A stretch of DNA of 64,000 bases from Spisula solida (lineage: Eukaryota; Mollusca; Bivalvia; Venerida; Mactridae), in NCBI GenBank assembly GCA_947247005.1, contig OX365953.1, positions 8,313,001 to 8,377,000 on the forward strand. Reading direction: 5' to 3'. This document shows, piece by piece, positions 12,101 to 21,500 of this stretch. Numbering within the stretch: the first letter of the stretch is position 1; each line of letters opens with the position of its first letter. The position numbers were made by a program, and so were the translations under genes. The notes beneath the pieces were generated by a model that saw only the letters and a list, made by a program, of their open reading frames with translations, searched no databases and was not told the origin of the DNA.

Positions 12101-15100
12101 AAGTAACAACACTTACCTTGTTAAAATCAAAGTTATACAAACACAAGAACTTCAAACTGGATGCCTGAAATATGTAAATACAAGTCGTTAAGAATTGCAA
12201 GCAATACAGAAGTCCCCTACCGGTTTGAAGCCATAACCCAATTTCAATTTTCAATTTGTGAACTTCCATTTTAACAGAGAAACAGTTTTGTGCTGGAAAA
12301 GGAGGATTTTTGGTGGTTCCATTCATTTACCCATGTAATCGATATCTCAAAATGTCAATCAATAATCGATCGTATAAAAAATATTGTTGATACATTGATA
12401 TTGCTTCTTTCAATGACAGCTCTAATGATATCATCTATCAGAGAAAAGCAAACCACTTCAGGCCTCAACAAATATTTTTAAAAGCACTTGTCCTGCAATA
12501 TAGACAAAGTAGAACCTCCCAAAATCTTACTAGTCCTGCTATATAAATAAAGAAGGAAAAAATTAGCAGGACGAGCGGACGAGTAGATTTATTGAGGCCT
12601 GCACTTTAGATCAAAACAAAAGGATATGAGCATACCTGGCAGACAAATCTGGTATCCACAAGACCGTGTGTCGGTGGGTACAGGTAGAAATTATACGTCT
12701 TGGCTTCATATCTATAAAACAAGAGAACATTACCTTGAATCAATGGTAAACACTTGTGTAATTGTTATCATGTCAAGAGCTTCCAAATCATCAAACATCA
12801 GGTACATGTAGTACATTAATACATAAAGGCTGAGGTTTTCAACACAATTAAAATGGATGGAACAGTGGCCAAGTGGTTAGAATCTCGGCCGGGGAACTTG
12901 AAATTTCAGTGTTTCCCACCCAACTGGAGATGAACTCAGGTTGGAAACCTAGATGTAGTATGGCGTGTATCCGTGCTATACACCGGGCATGTTAAAGAAC
13001 CAAGGAGTCTATTTGGTAAGAGCTAGGGCAGTGCGTCCGGACTCCTTGTATCACACAAACTTTCTGTCTCTTCTCTCGAACCCGGATCTCATTGACCAAT
13101 TAGGCATGGATCAAACCTAACGGCCACGCACTACGACCTTCTCAATTTAATGCAAAAAAAAAACACAACACAGTTAATAACACACAATATTGGTAATTAT
13201 TAATATCTCTTTTTTGTTACGGAAAAAAATTTGTTCTGCGGCATAAAAAAGAAGCAGGGATGATAATGTAGGAATTAATTGATTGTCAACAATCGGAACT
13301 AGAAAGCTATACTTACTGATTATCTTGACTAGTCTTTGAAAAGAATGACAATCCTACAAATAACAAGACTGCGTTCAATAAACGCTTATGCCCCCTGTGG
13401 AAGCCTTGTCCATAAATCAGTCTAAGTCCAAAATTAGGTCAAGGTGAAGGTCAAAATGGGGTCAGGTGATACAGGTGTGTGGAGATTGTTCATATACAAC
13501 ATCCATGCAAGTTTGGAAGCTTTGTAGCAAGCCATAATGATGCTAGAAGAAACCGTCAATTTGGGTTAACCAGGACGGACGGACGGACGGACGAACGGAC
13601 GGACGGACGGACAGGTGAATCACTATATGCCTCCCGATCTATCGATACGGGGGCATAATAAATGATACAGTGATTACACAAACATGAAATATAAGAAACT
13701 AGGCTAACCTACATAATATCATAATTATATAAAATTTAATTGCAATAAAAAGTAGAGTCCGTAATCCATTATCCCAATAAGAGCGATAACTTTGTAAAAG
13801 AATAAGATAAATGTTTATATGCAGAGGTTTACATATACAAATATGCCCAACAGCTAGCTTTTAGTAAATGGTAGGTTTTTTTTTGTTCATTCCTCCGATA
13901 CACTCCACCACTTTTCTAATTGGTCACTTTTCTTTCCCGAAATACCTTTAACTGTGATCATATTAGTTGATGACATTTTTCACAGGTACATTTTATGTAT
14001 GACTGAACACTGATGGCATGACTGACCATGCATGCATACTTTGGCATGTGATTTTGATTTTTGATGAATTAAGTGTGAGGCCAATTGCATAAAATGTTTG
14101 TGTGTAAAATATCATCAAACATTATGATCACAGTTAAATGTATTTGGGATTTGAAAAGTGACCAATTAGAAAAGTGGTTGAGTGTAGACTGCCAGTGGGC
14201 ACTTTGCATATGAATAGGTGATTTTCCCTATATATACTATTTTGTTAATATCATGTTAATAATTACGTAAATTATAATTTGTTTAGGAATGATAAAAAAC
14301 TGCACCACCACAATGTCACTCATTTACTTCATACATGTAAACACTATTGTGGTGAGAAATGAGCTAGAATGTGTACATGTGCAGTGCAGCTTTAAGGGAC
14401 AAATAACAAGAATGATCTCCCTACATAAGGTGTCTTCTTAAGTCCATATCAGTAATTGGATTGTCTCCCTTTGATATTCATTGTCAAGAATGATATCCCT
14501 AGAAAATGTGTCTTGTAAAACCTAGTTCCGTCAATGGATAGTCTCCCTTCCAAGCTCCCTAGAAACTATTGAAAATAATTGGTGATTGACATAAGAATGG
14601 TGACAGTGAGTTAGTATCTAAGTAATAAAGGGTTAAATTACAACTTTGCCCAGAATATTCAAGGATTCAACCAGACGATTAATGGTCATGATATAAATGT
14701 ATGAAATAGTTCCTTGAGCTCACCTAGTTGACTAATGGTAATGTTGGTTATTGTTTCCCGAAGCTTTATATATCTTTCAGCACCGTCATCAAACAAACTG
14801 AAAATACAATACAGTGAAAACACATACATCTATCGATCTGTAAATACAAAAAAATGTACTGCCAAACGCCTCTTCCGAGTATCATTGGCAGATGGACAAT
14901 TATACCAGCAACTTGAGGCTACAACTAGTTACAAATATGCTCAATAAATTAAAGAACAATGCTGTTTTAAAGGCTTTTTTGTAGTTAAACATTCAATTAT
15001 TTAAGGTCTGATTCAGTCAAAGGTTGAGACTGCAACCTCCCAGTGACTGCAACCTCCCAGTGACTGCAACCTCACAGAGACTGCAACCTCCCACAGACTG

Positions 15101-18100
15101 CAACCTCCCAGTGACTGCGACCTCCCAGTGGCACAAAATTGTCTTAACCAATGTGGACACTGAACTTTTATGACATATGAGCCATTCTCAAAGAAAACCG
15201 GTGTAACAGGCCCCGTCTTCCCCCAGTCAGTTTTATCCCCCGGGGATAAACCGGGCCGATCCAGTTTATCCCCCGGGGGAAGAAGAGGCCTAGTCAGTTT
15301 TATCCCCCGCCAGGCCTCTTTTTCCCCCACCCCAGGCCTATTCTTCCCCCACCTAAAAATTATGATTTTTTTGTGGAAGAAGAGGCCTAGTCTACTTTAT
15401 CCCCCACCTGACTATAACTAATACAGAGGTGGGGGAAGAAGAGGCCTAGTCTATTTTATCCCCCACCTGACTATAATTAATACAGAGGAGGGGGAAGAAG
15501 AGGCCTAGTCTACTTTATCTCCCACTTGACTATAATTAATACAGGGATGGGGGAAGAAGAGGCCTAGTCTACTTTATCCCCCACCTAATTATTCTTAATA
15601 CTGAGGTGGGGGGAGAAGAGGCCTAGTCTACTTTATCCCCCACCTAACTATTCTTTATACAGAGATGGGGGGAAAAAGAGCACTAGTCTACTTTATCCCC
15701 CACCTAACTATTCTTAATACAGAGATTGGGGAAGAAGAGGCCTAGTCTACTTAATCCCCCAACTCACTATTCTTAATAAAGAGATCGGGGGTGAGGGGGG
15801 GGGGGGTGGGAAGAGGCCTAGTCTACTTTATCCCCCACCTAAATATTCTTAATAAAAAAGACCAAATTACAGCAATAATGAACAAAATTTATCGATTAAA
15901 TCAATTCATTTTTTTTTCACTTCAAAAACAAAAACACAGGCCATATTTACTATTATTTCATGTTTCTCACCAACATTTATTAATTCACAAATATGATTTT
16001 TAGCACATTTAAAAAAAATTTTTTTAGGTGGGGGAAGAAAAGGCCTGGGGGGGGGAAGAAGAGGCCTAGGGGGGGATAAACCGGCCGGCCCAGTTTATCC
16101 CCGGGGGATAAAATAGGCCGGCCCGTTTTATCCCCGGGGGATAAACTGGGCCATCCCGGTTTATCCCCCGGGGATAAACTGGGCGGGGACTGGGCGGGGG
16201 ATAAAATTGACCGTTACACCGGGCTTAGTGGCAAATTTATAAAATTCATAATTGTGTAGAGTTAGAAAGACACCATTGTTTGCAAAGGTCCATCTAAGGA
16301 TCACTCCTGAACAGTTGGCAGGGGTTCCACTAACTTCTGAATCTAAAGGGTCATTTTCAACTGTTGACTTAATTTTACCAATTAATAGGCAAAATACCTA
16401 TGATCTTTAGAGAAAATGACCCTTCAAACCAAATTCTTTGATAGTCAAAATGTGGCTTTTGGAAATTTCAAGGGTCAAAACCCAGTCTCCCTAGTGAAAT
16501 GGAACCCTTGAGTTAGGTCAAAATTATTCAGTAGTGTAGGAGAACATAGCATTGTTGACTATCAACAGACGCTGGACATCCAAGCATCCTAAAAGCTTAA
16601 CTGATTTACATGCCATTGGCTAGATTATTTGTAAAATCAGATTTGTTCTCACAGCTGAGATTTTTCAAGTTTATTAATCTGATGTTTGTGCGAGTCTAAA
16701 TGTTTGCGGATTTCGATCTTCAGATCAAATATGAGAAAAAAGGTAGTTTAAGTTTACAGACATTACATTTTGCTATTGTATTGCCTTAAGCTTGCGAATA
16801 GAGTAAAAATATTAAACTCTTGCGAAAACTTTTGGGTACTGTTTTATCAAAGCACTTACAGAAATTTTAAGGTTATGTTAAATTTAATTGTTTTATAGCT
16901 CTACTGTATATAGCTCTACTGTATATAGCTCTACTGTATATAGCTCTACTGTATATAGCTCTTAAACAACTACAAATTGTGCTGAAAAGTTGTTCAATAT
17001 TAATTATTATTCGGTCAAGGAATACCTACAAAACATATTTGTCCCCCAATCACTGTAGGTCTTAAAGAATAATTAAGAATTTGTATTTGAACTTAAAATT
17101 TTATTTCCGTAAGTGCTTTGATAAAACAGTACCCTGGTGTATGCCAACCAAACAGCAATCTACCGTACCAACTTACCTGGACTTTATATCATTACTAATT
17201 GAAAGACCCGTAAATTCAGTATCAATGGCTGAAATAGAGGGAAAAAAGGCATGTTCATATATATGCATGTATAAACTATTTTCATAATTGTATAAAATTC
17301 CTACCAAGGCCTTCAAATGATGCAAAATTCCCCCAACCAAAAGTCCCGGCCCAAAGCAGAGAGAGAATCCTGACAGATCACTAGACTAATATGTTGGTGT
17401 ATATGTCTAACTATCTATCTATCTTCCATTAATGTCAAACCCCTTACGGGACGTAGACATTTGTCTAGGCAGACTTAAATCAAGAGAAAGAAGTGTCACT
17501 GTGATACAAAGAATCCGGGTGCGTTACCCTAGCTCATTTCGAATAGACTCCTTGGTTCTTTAACGTGCTCAGTGTATAGCACCGATACACGCGAGACTAC
17601 CTCTGGGTTTCCAACCAGTTTCGTCTCTAGTAAGGTGGGAAACACTGAAAAGTGTTTCATAAATGACCAAGTGCCCCGGCTGAGATTCTAACCAGGGACC
17701 TGTCGATCAGTAGTTAAGCATGTTACCACTAGACCACTGTGCCACCTTTTGTACTTGCTCGGATGAACATCAAAAGTGCTGTGATTATGAAACTCAATTT
17801 AAGGGGTCTGGTAGTGCATACACACGTGTGACTGGGGAGAAAATTTGTATTTCATCAATCGATGAGATCCGGTACTCACAAAACAGGGTCACAGCACAAT
17901 GAAGATTTTTTTTATTATTAATACTGGGGAACAGGTTTTTAAATTATCTCGATAATAATTCTTATATCAAATCATTTTGTTACTTATGTTTACTCATGTA
18001 TTTCAAAATTAAATTTTGGGCGCCCACCCCCTTTCTGAAAAAAATTCATTCATACTAGGTGACTAATTTATACAATAAATATGAGCTATTTAATACTAAA

Positions 18101-18252
18101 ATAGTCTAACTGTCAATCTGACACATCTCAATGACATTCATTTTTCTAGCAAAAAAATGAACAAGATATTTACCAATAAAATCACACTCTTTGATTGCTT
18201 CAGCAATTGCTGGAAAAGTTTCACTGAATGTCGATTTAACAACTTCAACCAT
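168..18252 (-). CDS. PNLDC1: PNLDC1, PARN-like pre-piRNA 3'-5' exonuclease (5' complete, 3' end off window)
   Basis: Twelve exons on the minus strand, all GT-AG with consistent phase: 18174-18252 (ATG at 18252), 17177-17228, 14724-14797, 13317-13353, 12636-12711, 12117-12164, 9590-9684, 7549-7646, 6955-7046, 5575-5706, 3447-3602, 168-232; together 334 codons plus two bases. The DEDD-type exonuclease core is visible: AIDTEFTGL places D29 and E31 at the exon 1/2 junction, and PLVGHNCFMD in exon 11 gives the third acidic residue, D271. The last catalytic Asp (HxAxxDA region) and the C-terminus lie beyond the left edge. Family choice: SLFDDGAERYIKLRE, TYNFYLYP, GIPYLNEEQEK, FPNIWT and FYQPLPKSYNQFKQ follow PNLDC1 more closely than PARN. 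In animals PNLDC1 trims pre-piRNA 3' ends at the mitochondrial surface; the membrane anchor would be C-terminal and is not visible here. Exon 12 (FTSLGEFHKDLE) is short, but it is in the expected phase and resembles the family's SNLSE/TSLAE segment. Divergent partner of TCTN. Confidence 0.93.
847..1453 (+). mobile_element. GGAC-microsatellite element, copy 1, with nested duplicated insert
   Basis: Starts CAAGACTGCGTTCAATAAAC, carries TTATGCCCCC near the start and GGGGGCATAA at the end, with GTTAACCAGGACGGACGG before the terminal hairpin. The microsatellite position holds two copies of a 174-bp unit starting TACTCATGAGACGG, unlike the other copies. Confidence 0.75.
1500..1865 (-). mobile_element. 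Probable LINE 3'-end fragment
   Basis: The minus strand has a short reading frame with a DYSVKDLMGNSLLDAV stretch, then AT-rich sequence and AATAAACTGTTCTGTTCTG, a 3' end with a short tandem tail. The protein stretch resembles the C-terminal tail of some LINE reverse transcriptases. No reverse transcriptase domain is present. Confidence 0.4.
3649..4434. mobile_element. Non-autonomous Tc1/mariner-like element, 786 bp
   Basis: Terminal inverted repeats CAGTCTAACTTG and CAAGTTAGACTG are flanked by TA on both sides (3647-3648, 4435-4436). The interior has repeated GGTCGCTTAA motifs but no transposase. It sits 46 bp upstream of the acceptor of PNLDC1 exon 11. Confidence 0.8.
4757..5325. mobile_element. 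TGTCTCCC-family short element
   Basis: TATGTCTCCCAC at the left and GTGGGAGACGTTACATA at the right form an inverted pair; the body has the phrase GAAGTTTCATTGAAATCCTA. Related ends occur at 48600-48790 and 60357-60435. Confidence 0.55.
5806..6084 (+). mobile_element. GGAC-microsatellite element, copy 2
   Basis: Same start, body and GGGGGCATAAAA end as the other copies, with a short (GGAC) tract. Lies in PNLDC1 intron 9, about 100 bp upstream of exon 10. Confidence 0.8.
6440..6640 (-). mobile_element. SINE of the GTGGCCAAGTGGTTAA family, partial
   Basis: Reverse complement carries the tRNA-like head and the body phrase ATTTCTGAAACATTTTTCAG with GTTTCCCATCCAAC. Lies in PNLDC1 intron 9. Confidence 0.55.
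6715..6946. mobile_element. MITE with TAAAGCCTAGGTCCCACTGAG-type ends, copy 1
   Basis: Imperfect copy: AAGCCTAGCCCTAGGTCCCA at left, TCAGTGGGACCTAGGCTTTA at right. Its right end lies 8 bp inside the intron from the donor of PNLDC1 exon 9 (exon end 6955). Confidence 0.75.
7596..8810 (-). repeat. 87-bp tandem array made of the 5' edge of PNLDC1 exon 8
   Basis: Thirteen full units plus one decayed unit. Each 87-bp unit holds about 51 bp of exon 8 coding sequence and 36 bp of the preceding intron, including the AG acceptor. Units 5, 10 and 13 carry a 9-bp duplication (96 bp). Units 1-5 and 6-10 form a 444-bp higher-order repeat. Only unit 1 (lowest coordinates) continues into the rest of the exon, so transcription from the minus strand meets twelve further copies of the acceptor first. 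Each upstream unit reads into TAG right after the conserved AEW codons. Unit length is a multiple of three, so the plus strand is open for 434 codons by accident. Confidence 0.9.
9370..9545 (+). mobile_element. SINE fragment (GTGGCCAAGTGGTTAA family)
   Basis: AACTGGTTGGAAAGCCAGGGGTAG-like body, then GGTGCTGTACACTAAGC and AACCAAGGAGCCTATATGG, matching the middle of the fuller copies at 12853 and 24309. Confidence 0.55.
9556..9587. repeat. (AATC)n microsatellite at PNLDC1 exon 7 donor
   Basis: About seven AATC units end only a few bases from the exon 7 donor (exon end 9590), so the bases just after the splice site are microsatellite sequence. Confidence 0.85.
10512..11431. mobile_element. Mariner-like non-autonomous element inside a larger inverted repeat
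   Basis: CGAGGGGTGTTCC at left and GGAACACCCCTCG at right, flanked by TA; the inverted homology continues through GTATTGTCACT/AGTGACAATAC. No transposase frame. The flanks are also inverted to each other (TTTGGCACA..AACAAGGT against ACCTTGTTGCGCCAAA), so it sits in or near the centre of an older foldback. PNLDC1 intron 6. Confidence 0.75.
11511..11775. mobile_element. Foldback MITE (ACCACTTTTCTAATTGGTCA family), copy 1
   Basis: Inverted ends CCACTTTTCTAATTGGTCAC and the matching GAACAATTAGAAAAGTGG; the inner halves (TTTGATGATATTTTGCACA against TGTGCAAAATATCATCAAA) also pair, making almost the whole element a hairpin. PNLDC1 intron 6. Confidence 0.85.
11790..12080 (-). mobile_element. tRNA-Ser-like SINE, copy in PNLDC1 intron 6
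   Basis: Minus strand carries CTCGGGTTCGATCCCTTGCG (B box) and the conserved tail with GAGAGTGATTAATATAAGTT. Same family as 27047-27302, 25405-25665 and 49668-49925. It ends about 37 bp from the exon 6 donor. Confidence 0.75.
12188..12290 (+). mobile_element. Truncated CCGGTAGGGGAC-family element
   Basis: Starts TTAAGAATTGCAAGCAATAC and AGTCCCCTACCGGTTTGAAG like the full copies at 44101 and 60089, then breaks off. It lies 24 bp upstream of PNLDC1 exon 6. Confidence 0.75.
12853..13135 (+). mobile_element. SINE, GTGGCCAAGTGGTTAA family
   Basis: tRNA-like head (GGAACAGTGGCCAAGTGGTT), body with CAGTGTTTCCCACCCAACTG and GTTAAAGAACCAAGGAGTCT, ending near GGCCACGCACTACGACC. PNLDC1 intron 4. Confidence 0.75.
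13361..13657 (+). mobile_element. GGAC-microsatellite element, copy 3
   Basis: Full copy with CAAGACTGCGTTCAATAAAC start, (GGAC)n at about 13574-13612 and GGGGGCATAATA end. It starts 8 bp upstream of PNLDC1 exon 4, so its left end adjoins the acceptor's pyrimidine tract. Confidence 0.85.
13899..14186. mobile_element. Foldback MITE (ACCACTTTTCTAATTGGTCA family), copy 2
   Basis: Ends TACACTCCACCACTTTTCTA and AGAAAAGTGGTTGAGTGTA, followed by long inner complementarity around GTGATCATA. PNLDC1 intron 3. Confidence 0.85.
14400..14600 (+). repeat. Dispersed repeat with AATGATCTCCCT..GGATTGTCTCCC
   Basis: The same order of motifs (AGAATGATCTCCCT, GGATTGTCTCCC, TTGGTGATTGA) recurs at 44395-44520 and 50660-50800. 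No coding capacity. Confidence 0.5.
15010..15130 (+). repeat. 17-18 bp minisatellite (CAGTGACTGCAACCTCC)
   Basis: About six diverged units of GACTGCAACCTCCCAGT. PNLDC1 intron 2. Confidence 0.8.
15198..16222. mobile_element. 1-kb inverted-repeat element with GC-rich palindromes and a 59-bp array
   Basis: CCGGTGTAAC at 15198 and GTTACACCGG at 16222 bound the element. Inside each end are several copies of TTATCCCCCGGGGATAAA, a self-complementary block; the centre (about 15360-15840) has eight 59-bp units containing GAAGAGGCCTAGTCTACTTT and TATCCCCCACCT. No reading frame of note. PNLDC1 intron 2. Confidence 0.75.
16834..17134. mobile_element. GGGTACTG MITE, copy 1
   Basis: About 30-bp inverted ends: GGGTACTGTTTTATCAAAGC and GCTTTGATAAAACAGTACCC. 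It contains a 15-bp tandem repeat (GCTCTACTGTATATA, about four units, 16900-16960). Ends 42 bp from the donor of PNLDC1 exon 2. Confidence 0.9.
17430..17745 (-). mobile_element. SINE, GTGGCCAAGTGGTTAA family, minus orientation
   Basis: Reverse complement reads the tRNA-like head and AACCAAGGAGTCTATTCG then GCTAGGGTAACGCACCCGG. Lies in PNLDC1 intron 1. Confidence 0.7.
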
Positions 18253-18503
18253 CTTTAACACGGATTTTTCTACTTATAAATGTGTAATGTTTACGTTTTG
18301 CACGTGCATCAGCATCCGGAATACGGATTTTAACCACAACTTGTAACGAATATTCTGATTGGATAAAATATTTCTGACATTCCCTATTAGCCAATCAGCG
18401 TTGGTTTAACAAAATACGTAGTGACGTATAAACAAATGGCGGCGGTGAAGAGGTCGCAAAATTATTGAGAAGATTATGGACCCTGTTTCATGAGTAAAGA
18501 GCA
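18253..18503. promoter_or_regulatory. Bidirectional promoter between PNLDC1 and TCTN
   Basis: The 251 bp between the two divergent start codons contain CACGTG (18301-18306), an ETS-like CCGGAA (18316-18321), a reverse CCAAT box (ATTGG, 18358-18362), a forward CCAAT box (18391-18395), a CRE-like GTGACGTA (18421-18428) and a YY1-like AAATGGCGGC (18435-18444). No TATA box is evident. Paired CCAAT boxes plus a YY1/ETS site close to the start are typical of bidirectional housekeeping promoters. The ATG inside the YY1-like site (18436) is not the TCTN start; the signal peptide begins at 18504. Transcription starts were not measured. Confidence 0.75.
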
Positions 18504-21500
18504 ATGATGCGGTCTTTTATTTCATTCCTCTTCATTTTCATTACAGTTTCCACTGTTGGCGGTCAAGGTATGTTGCTATTTGATATAGAGAAGAAGGTGG
18601 ATGCTTGTGCGCGGAACCAATTTTCTTGTCAAATCTTGTTTTCATCAGTTCATGATTTAACAATAACCATAAAAGTAATTCCATTATGGTTCCTATCAGT
18701 TATCTTTTCAGTGTTCTCCACCTCACTAGAGACGAAACTGGTTGGAAACCCAGAGGTAGTCTCACGTGTACCGGTGCTATACACTGAGCACGTTAAAGAA
18801 CCAAAGACAGGGCTTTTTTCACTCTATATTAGGGGCCGAATATCGGCTGCTTCACAATTTCGTATCGGCCCCATTCACAATTGTCTAGCGGCGTCTATCA
18901 CAACAGAAATGGCGTTTGTTTATTACATAATCGGCCTCTTCACAAAGTAACCAACTAACCAAACATATTACAGACAATCATTTTCGTACATCTAATTCGT
19001 CAAACAAAGGTTACGTCGCTTTATTATTGTATAAAACATCAACTGAACGTGACAAAAAATACACTAAAATTATTTGCGTCCATTAGCAAACGAATGTAAA
19101 CAGACTTTATCGTGACACGTATGTCCAAAACAATGCGACGATACGTACGTTTCGTACTCGGTACTTTGCACCTTTCGTAAATATTTATTATGAATATTTA
19201 TTTTTTTTAAATGTTGAGATCGGCGGGTAAAATAAGTGATGATTGGTTCCCTTAATAAAATTAACCACACTAAGTTTATCTAGAGGCATGTTTTGAGATC
19301 TACCATTCAATGCCAGATTTTTTGAGTAACAGGAATTAAAGGTCTGTATGCTATTTCCTAATGGAATTGATATATGAAATATGTGTGTCTGGGACAAGAG
19401 GGTAATAATATGAAGTTACACACATTAAAAATGGTTATTTCTGTGTGCTTTTATGTGACAATTTGGTGATTTATTGTGCTCATAGTTTTTCACAATTGGA
19501 AAAGTTACCGCGCTTTCTTTTTCACAATTTTAGGATTTTTCGTGCTTACTTTTCACAAAACAGAAGGGCTTGGGCCTCTTCACAATTCAGCGAAAAAAAG
19601 CCCTGAAAGAGTCTATTCGAAATGAGCTAGGGTAACGCACGTGGATTCTTGTATGACACCTCTTTCTCTTGATTTTAAGTCTGCCTAGACAAATGTCTAG
19701 GTCCTGTTTGATAACCCTTTTTGACTGCATGCTGATTGAGATGTCTGTTCATCTCTAGTTGGGTGGGAAACATAGAAAAGCGTTTCAGAAATGACCAAGT
19801 GCCCCGGCCGAGATTCGAACCAGGTACCTCTCGATCAGTAGTCAAGTGTGTTACCACTCAACCACTGTGCCACCAAAATGATCTAGGGTAACGCACATGG
19901 ATTCCTTGTATGACACCTCTTTCTCTTAATTTTAAGTCTGCCAAGACAAATCTCTAGGTCCCCGTAAGGGGTTTGACATTAATTGAAGATAGACAGTTTT
20001 CTATTTCATAAATCATGATTGAACTTTTATTATAAGAATGAGGTAAAATAAAAAAGTAGTGATTATAACAGGAGGAGAAATTTACTCAGTGACTGGTTCA
20101 GTGGTTGGTTGGTTTTCTGTAATTGTAATATCTTCACAGGTACTTGTTTTATTCATGGGTAGTCATCATATAATGTCTCACATGGAACTTGAACCCACGA
20201 CCCTGGTATTGGGGTGGTAACGACTACCGTTTGATAACCCTTTTTGACTGTGTAGTAGTCTGTATAGGATTTATTTACTAACAGGGAGAAACTTGTGTAG
20301 GCAGCCGACTAGCTCAGTCAGTAGAGCATTCGCCCTGTAAGCGAAGGGTCCCGGGTTCGAGCCCCGGTCTGGTTGCACATTTTCAAATTTTTTCACCTGG
20401 TTACATTTGGCGCCCAAAGTAAATGACCCACTGCACCCTTAGAACGTCCCACAGAGGTTCTGGTACTCTATGAATTCGAGGATGAATTCTTCGAAGGAGA
20501 GGGTGTATGTAGTAGTCTGTATAGGATTTTATTACTAACAGGGAGAAACTTGTGTAGGCAGCCGGCCAGCTCAGTCAGTAGAGCTTCGCCCTGTAAGCCG
20601 CTAAGCGAAGGGTCCTGGGTTCGAGCTCCGGTCTGGTTGCACATTTTTCTCACCTGGTTACTACTGCATGCTGATTGAGATGTCCTTGGTTAGATTCTCG
20701 GCCAGGGCACTTGGTCATTTCTGAAACACTTCATTGTTTCCCACCTTGAGATGAACTGATTGGTAACCCAGAGGTTTGTCACATGTGTATCGGCGCTATA
20801 TACAGAACACATTAATGAACAATTCATGGTCAACTTGTGTCAAAAACCCTTCTAGTATATAGCGATTTGTTTATGCTGCATTTATCATGTGTTGTAGATA
20901 ACAATGATACATCAACCACCACCAACAATAATAATCTGGAAACAGTTGTGAAAAATGCTGCGTATGAAGATGTAGCGCCATGTCCATGTGATCTGACTGG
21001 TGGGGCCTGTGACATTGGTTGCTGCTGTGATGAGGTATGTTAAATACTGTTGAAAATAATTTAATATTTAGATCTTTGACTTTTAGCTGTTGTATATGGT
21101 GTATATTTATTTATCACATAACTATTTACTCTTTTACAGGGGTCCTACACTTCCGGAATAATCTTGATTTGCTGCACTAGCAAGAATTCCTTTTAATTCT
21201 GCAGAAATTAAAAGTTATTCAATGAAAAATTCAAAGTATTAACCGAGTTACAGCCATTAGAAATTTCATAAGCTGAATTTAAGGAAAGAACAGTGTTTGA
21301 ATTGAAACATAGTTAAAAATGGTATAGGGATGTGAGCTAATGGCACCCGAAACAGACCTGCGTCTTATTTTCAGGTTTTGGCATCAGTAGGACCTCTGTA
21401 TTTAGCATACATCATCATTTTGAATGATCATGAGCGCTCTCTAAGGTTCTGTGGTAGATAGAATCTTACATCCACGCTCCTTACATACAAGTTTTATTAA

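Noticed and set aside
168..18252. Calling the exonuclease PARN
   Set aside because: SLFDDGAERY, NFYLYP, NEEQEK and PLPKSYNQFK follow PNLDC1; no PARN-specific stretch was seen in the visible part.
18436..18438. Upstream ATG as TCTN start
   Set aside because: It lies in a YY1-like ATGGCGGC; its frame does not lead into the signal peptide that starts at 18504.
20301..20376. Functional tRNA-Thr(TGT) gene
   Set aside because: C33, poor acceptor stem and a flanked duplicate argue for a SINE or relic.
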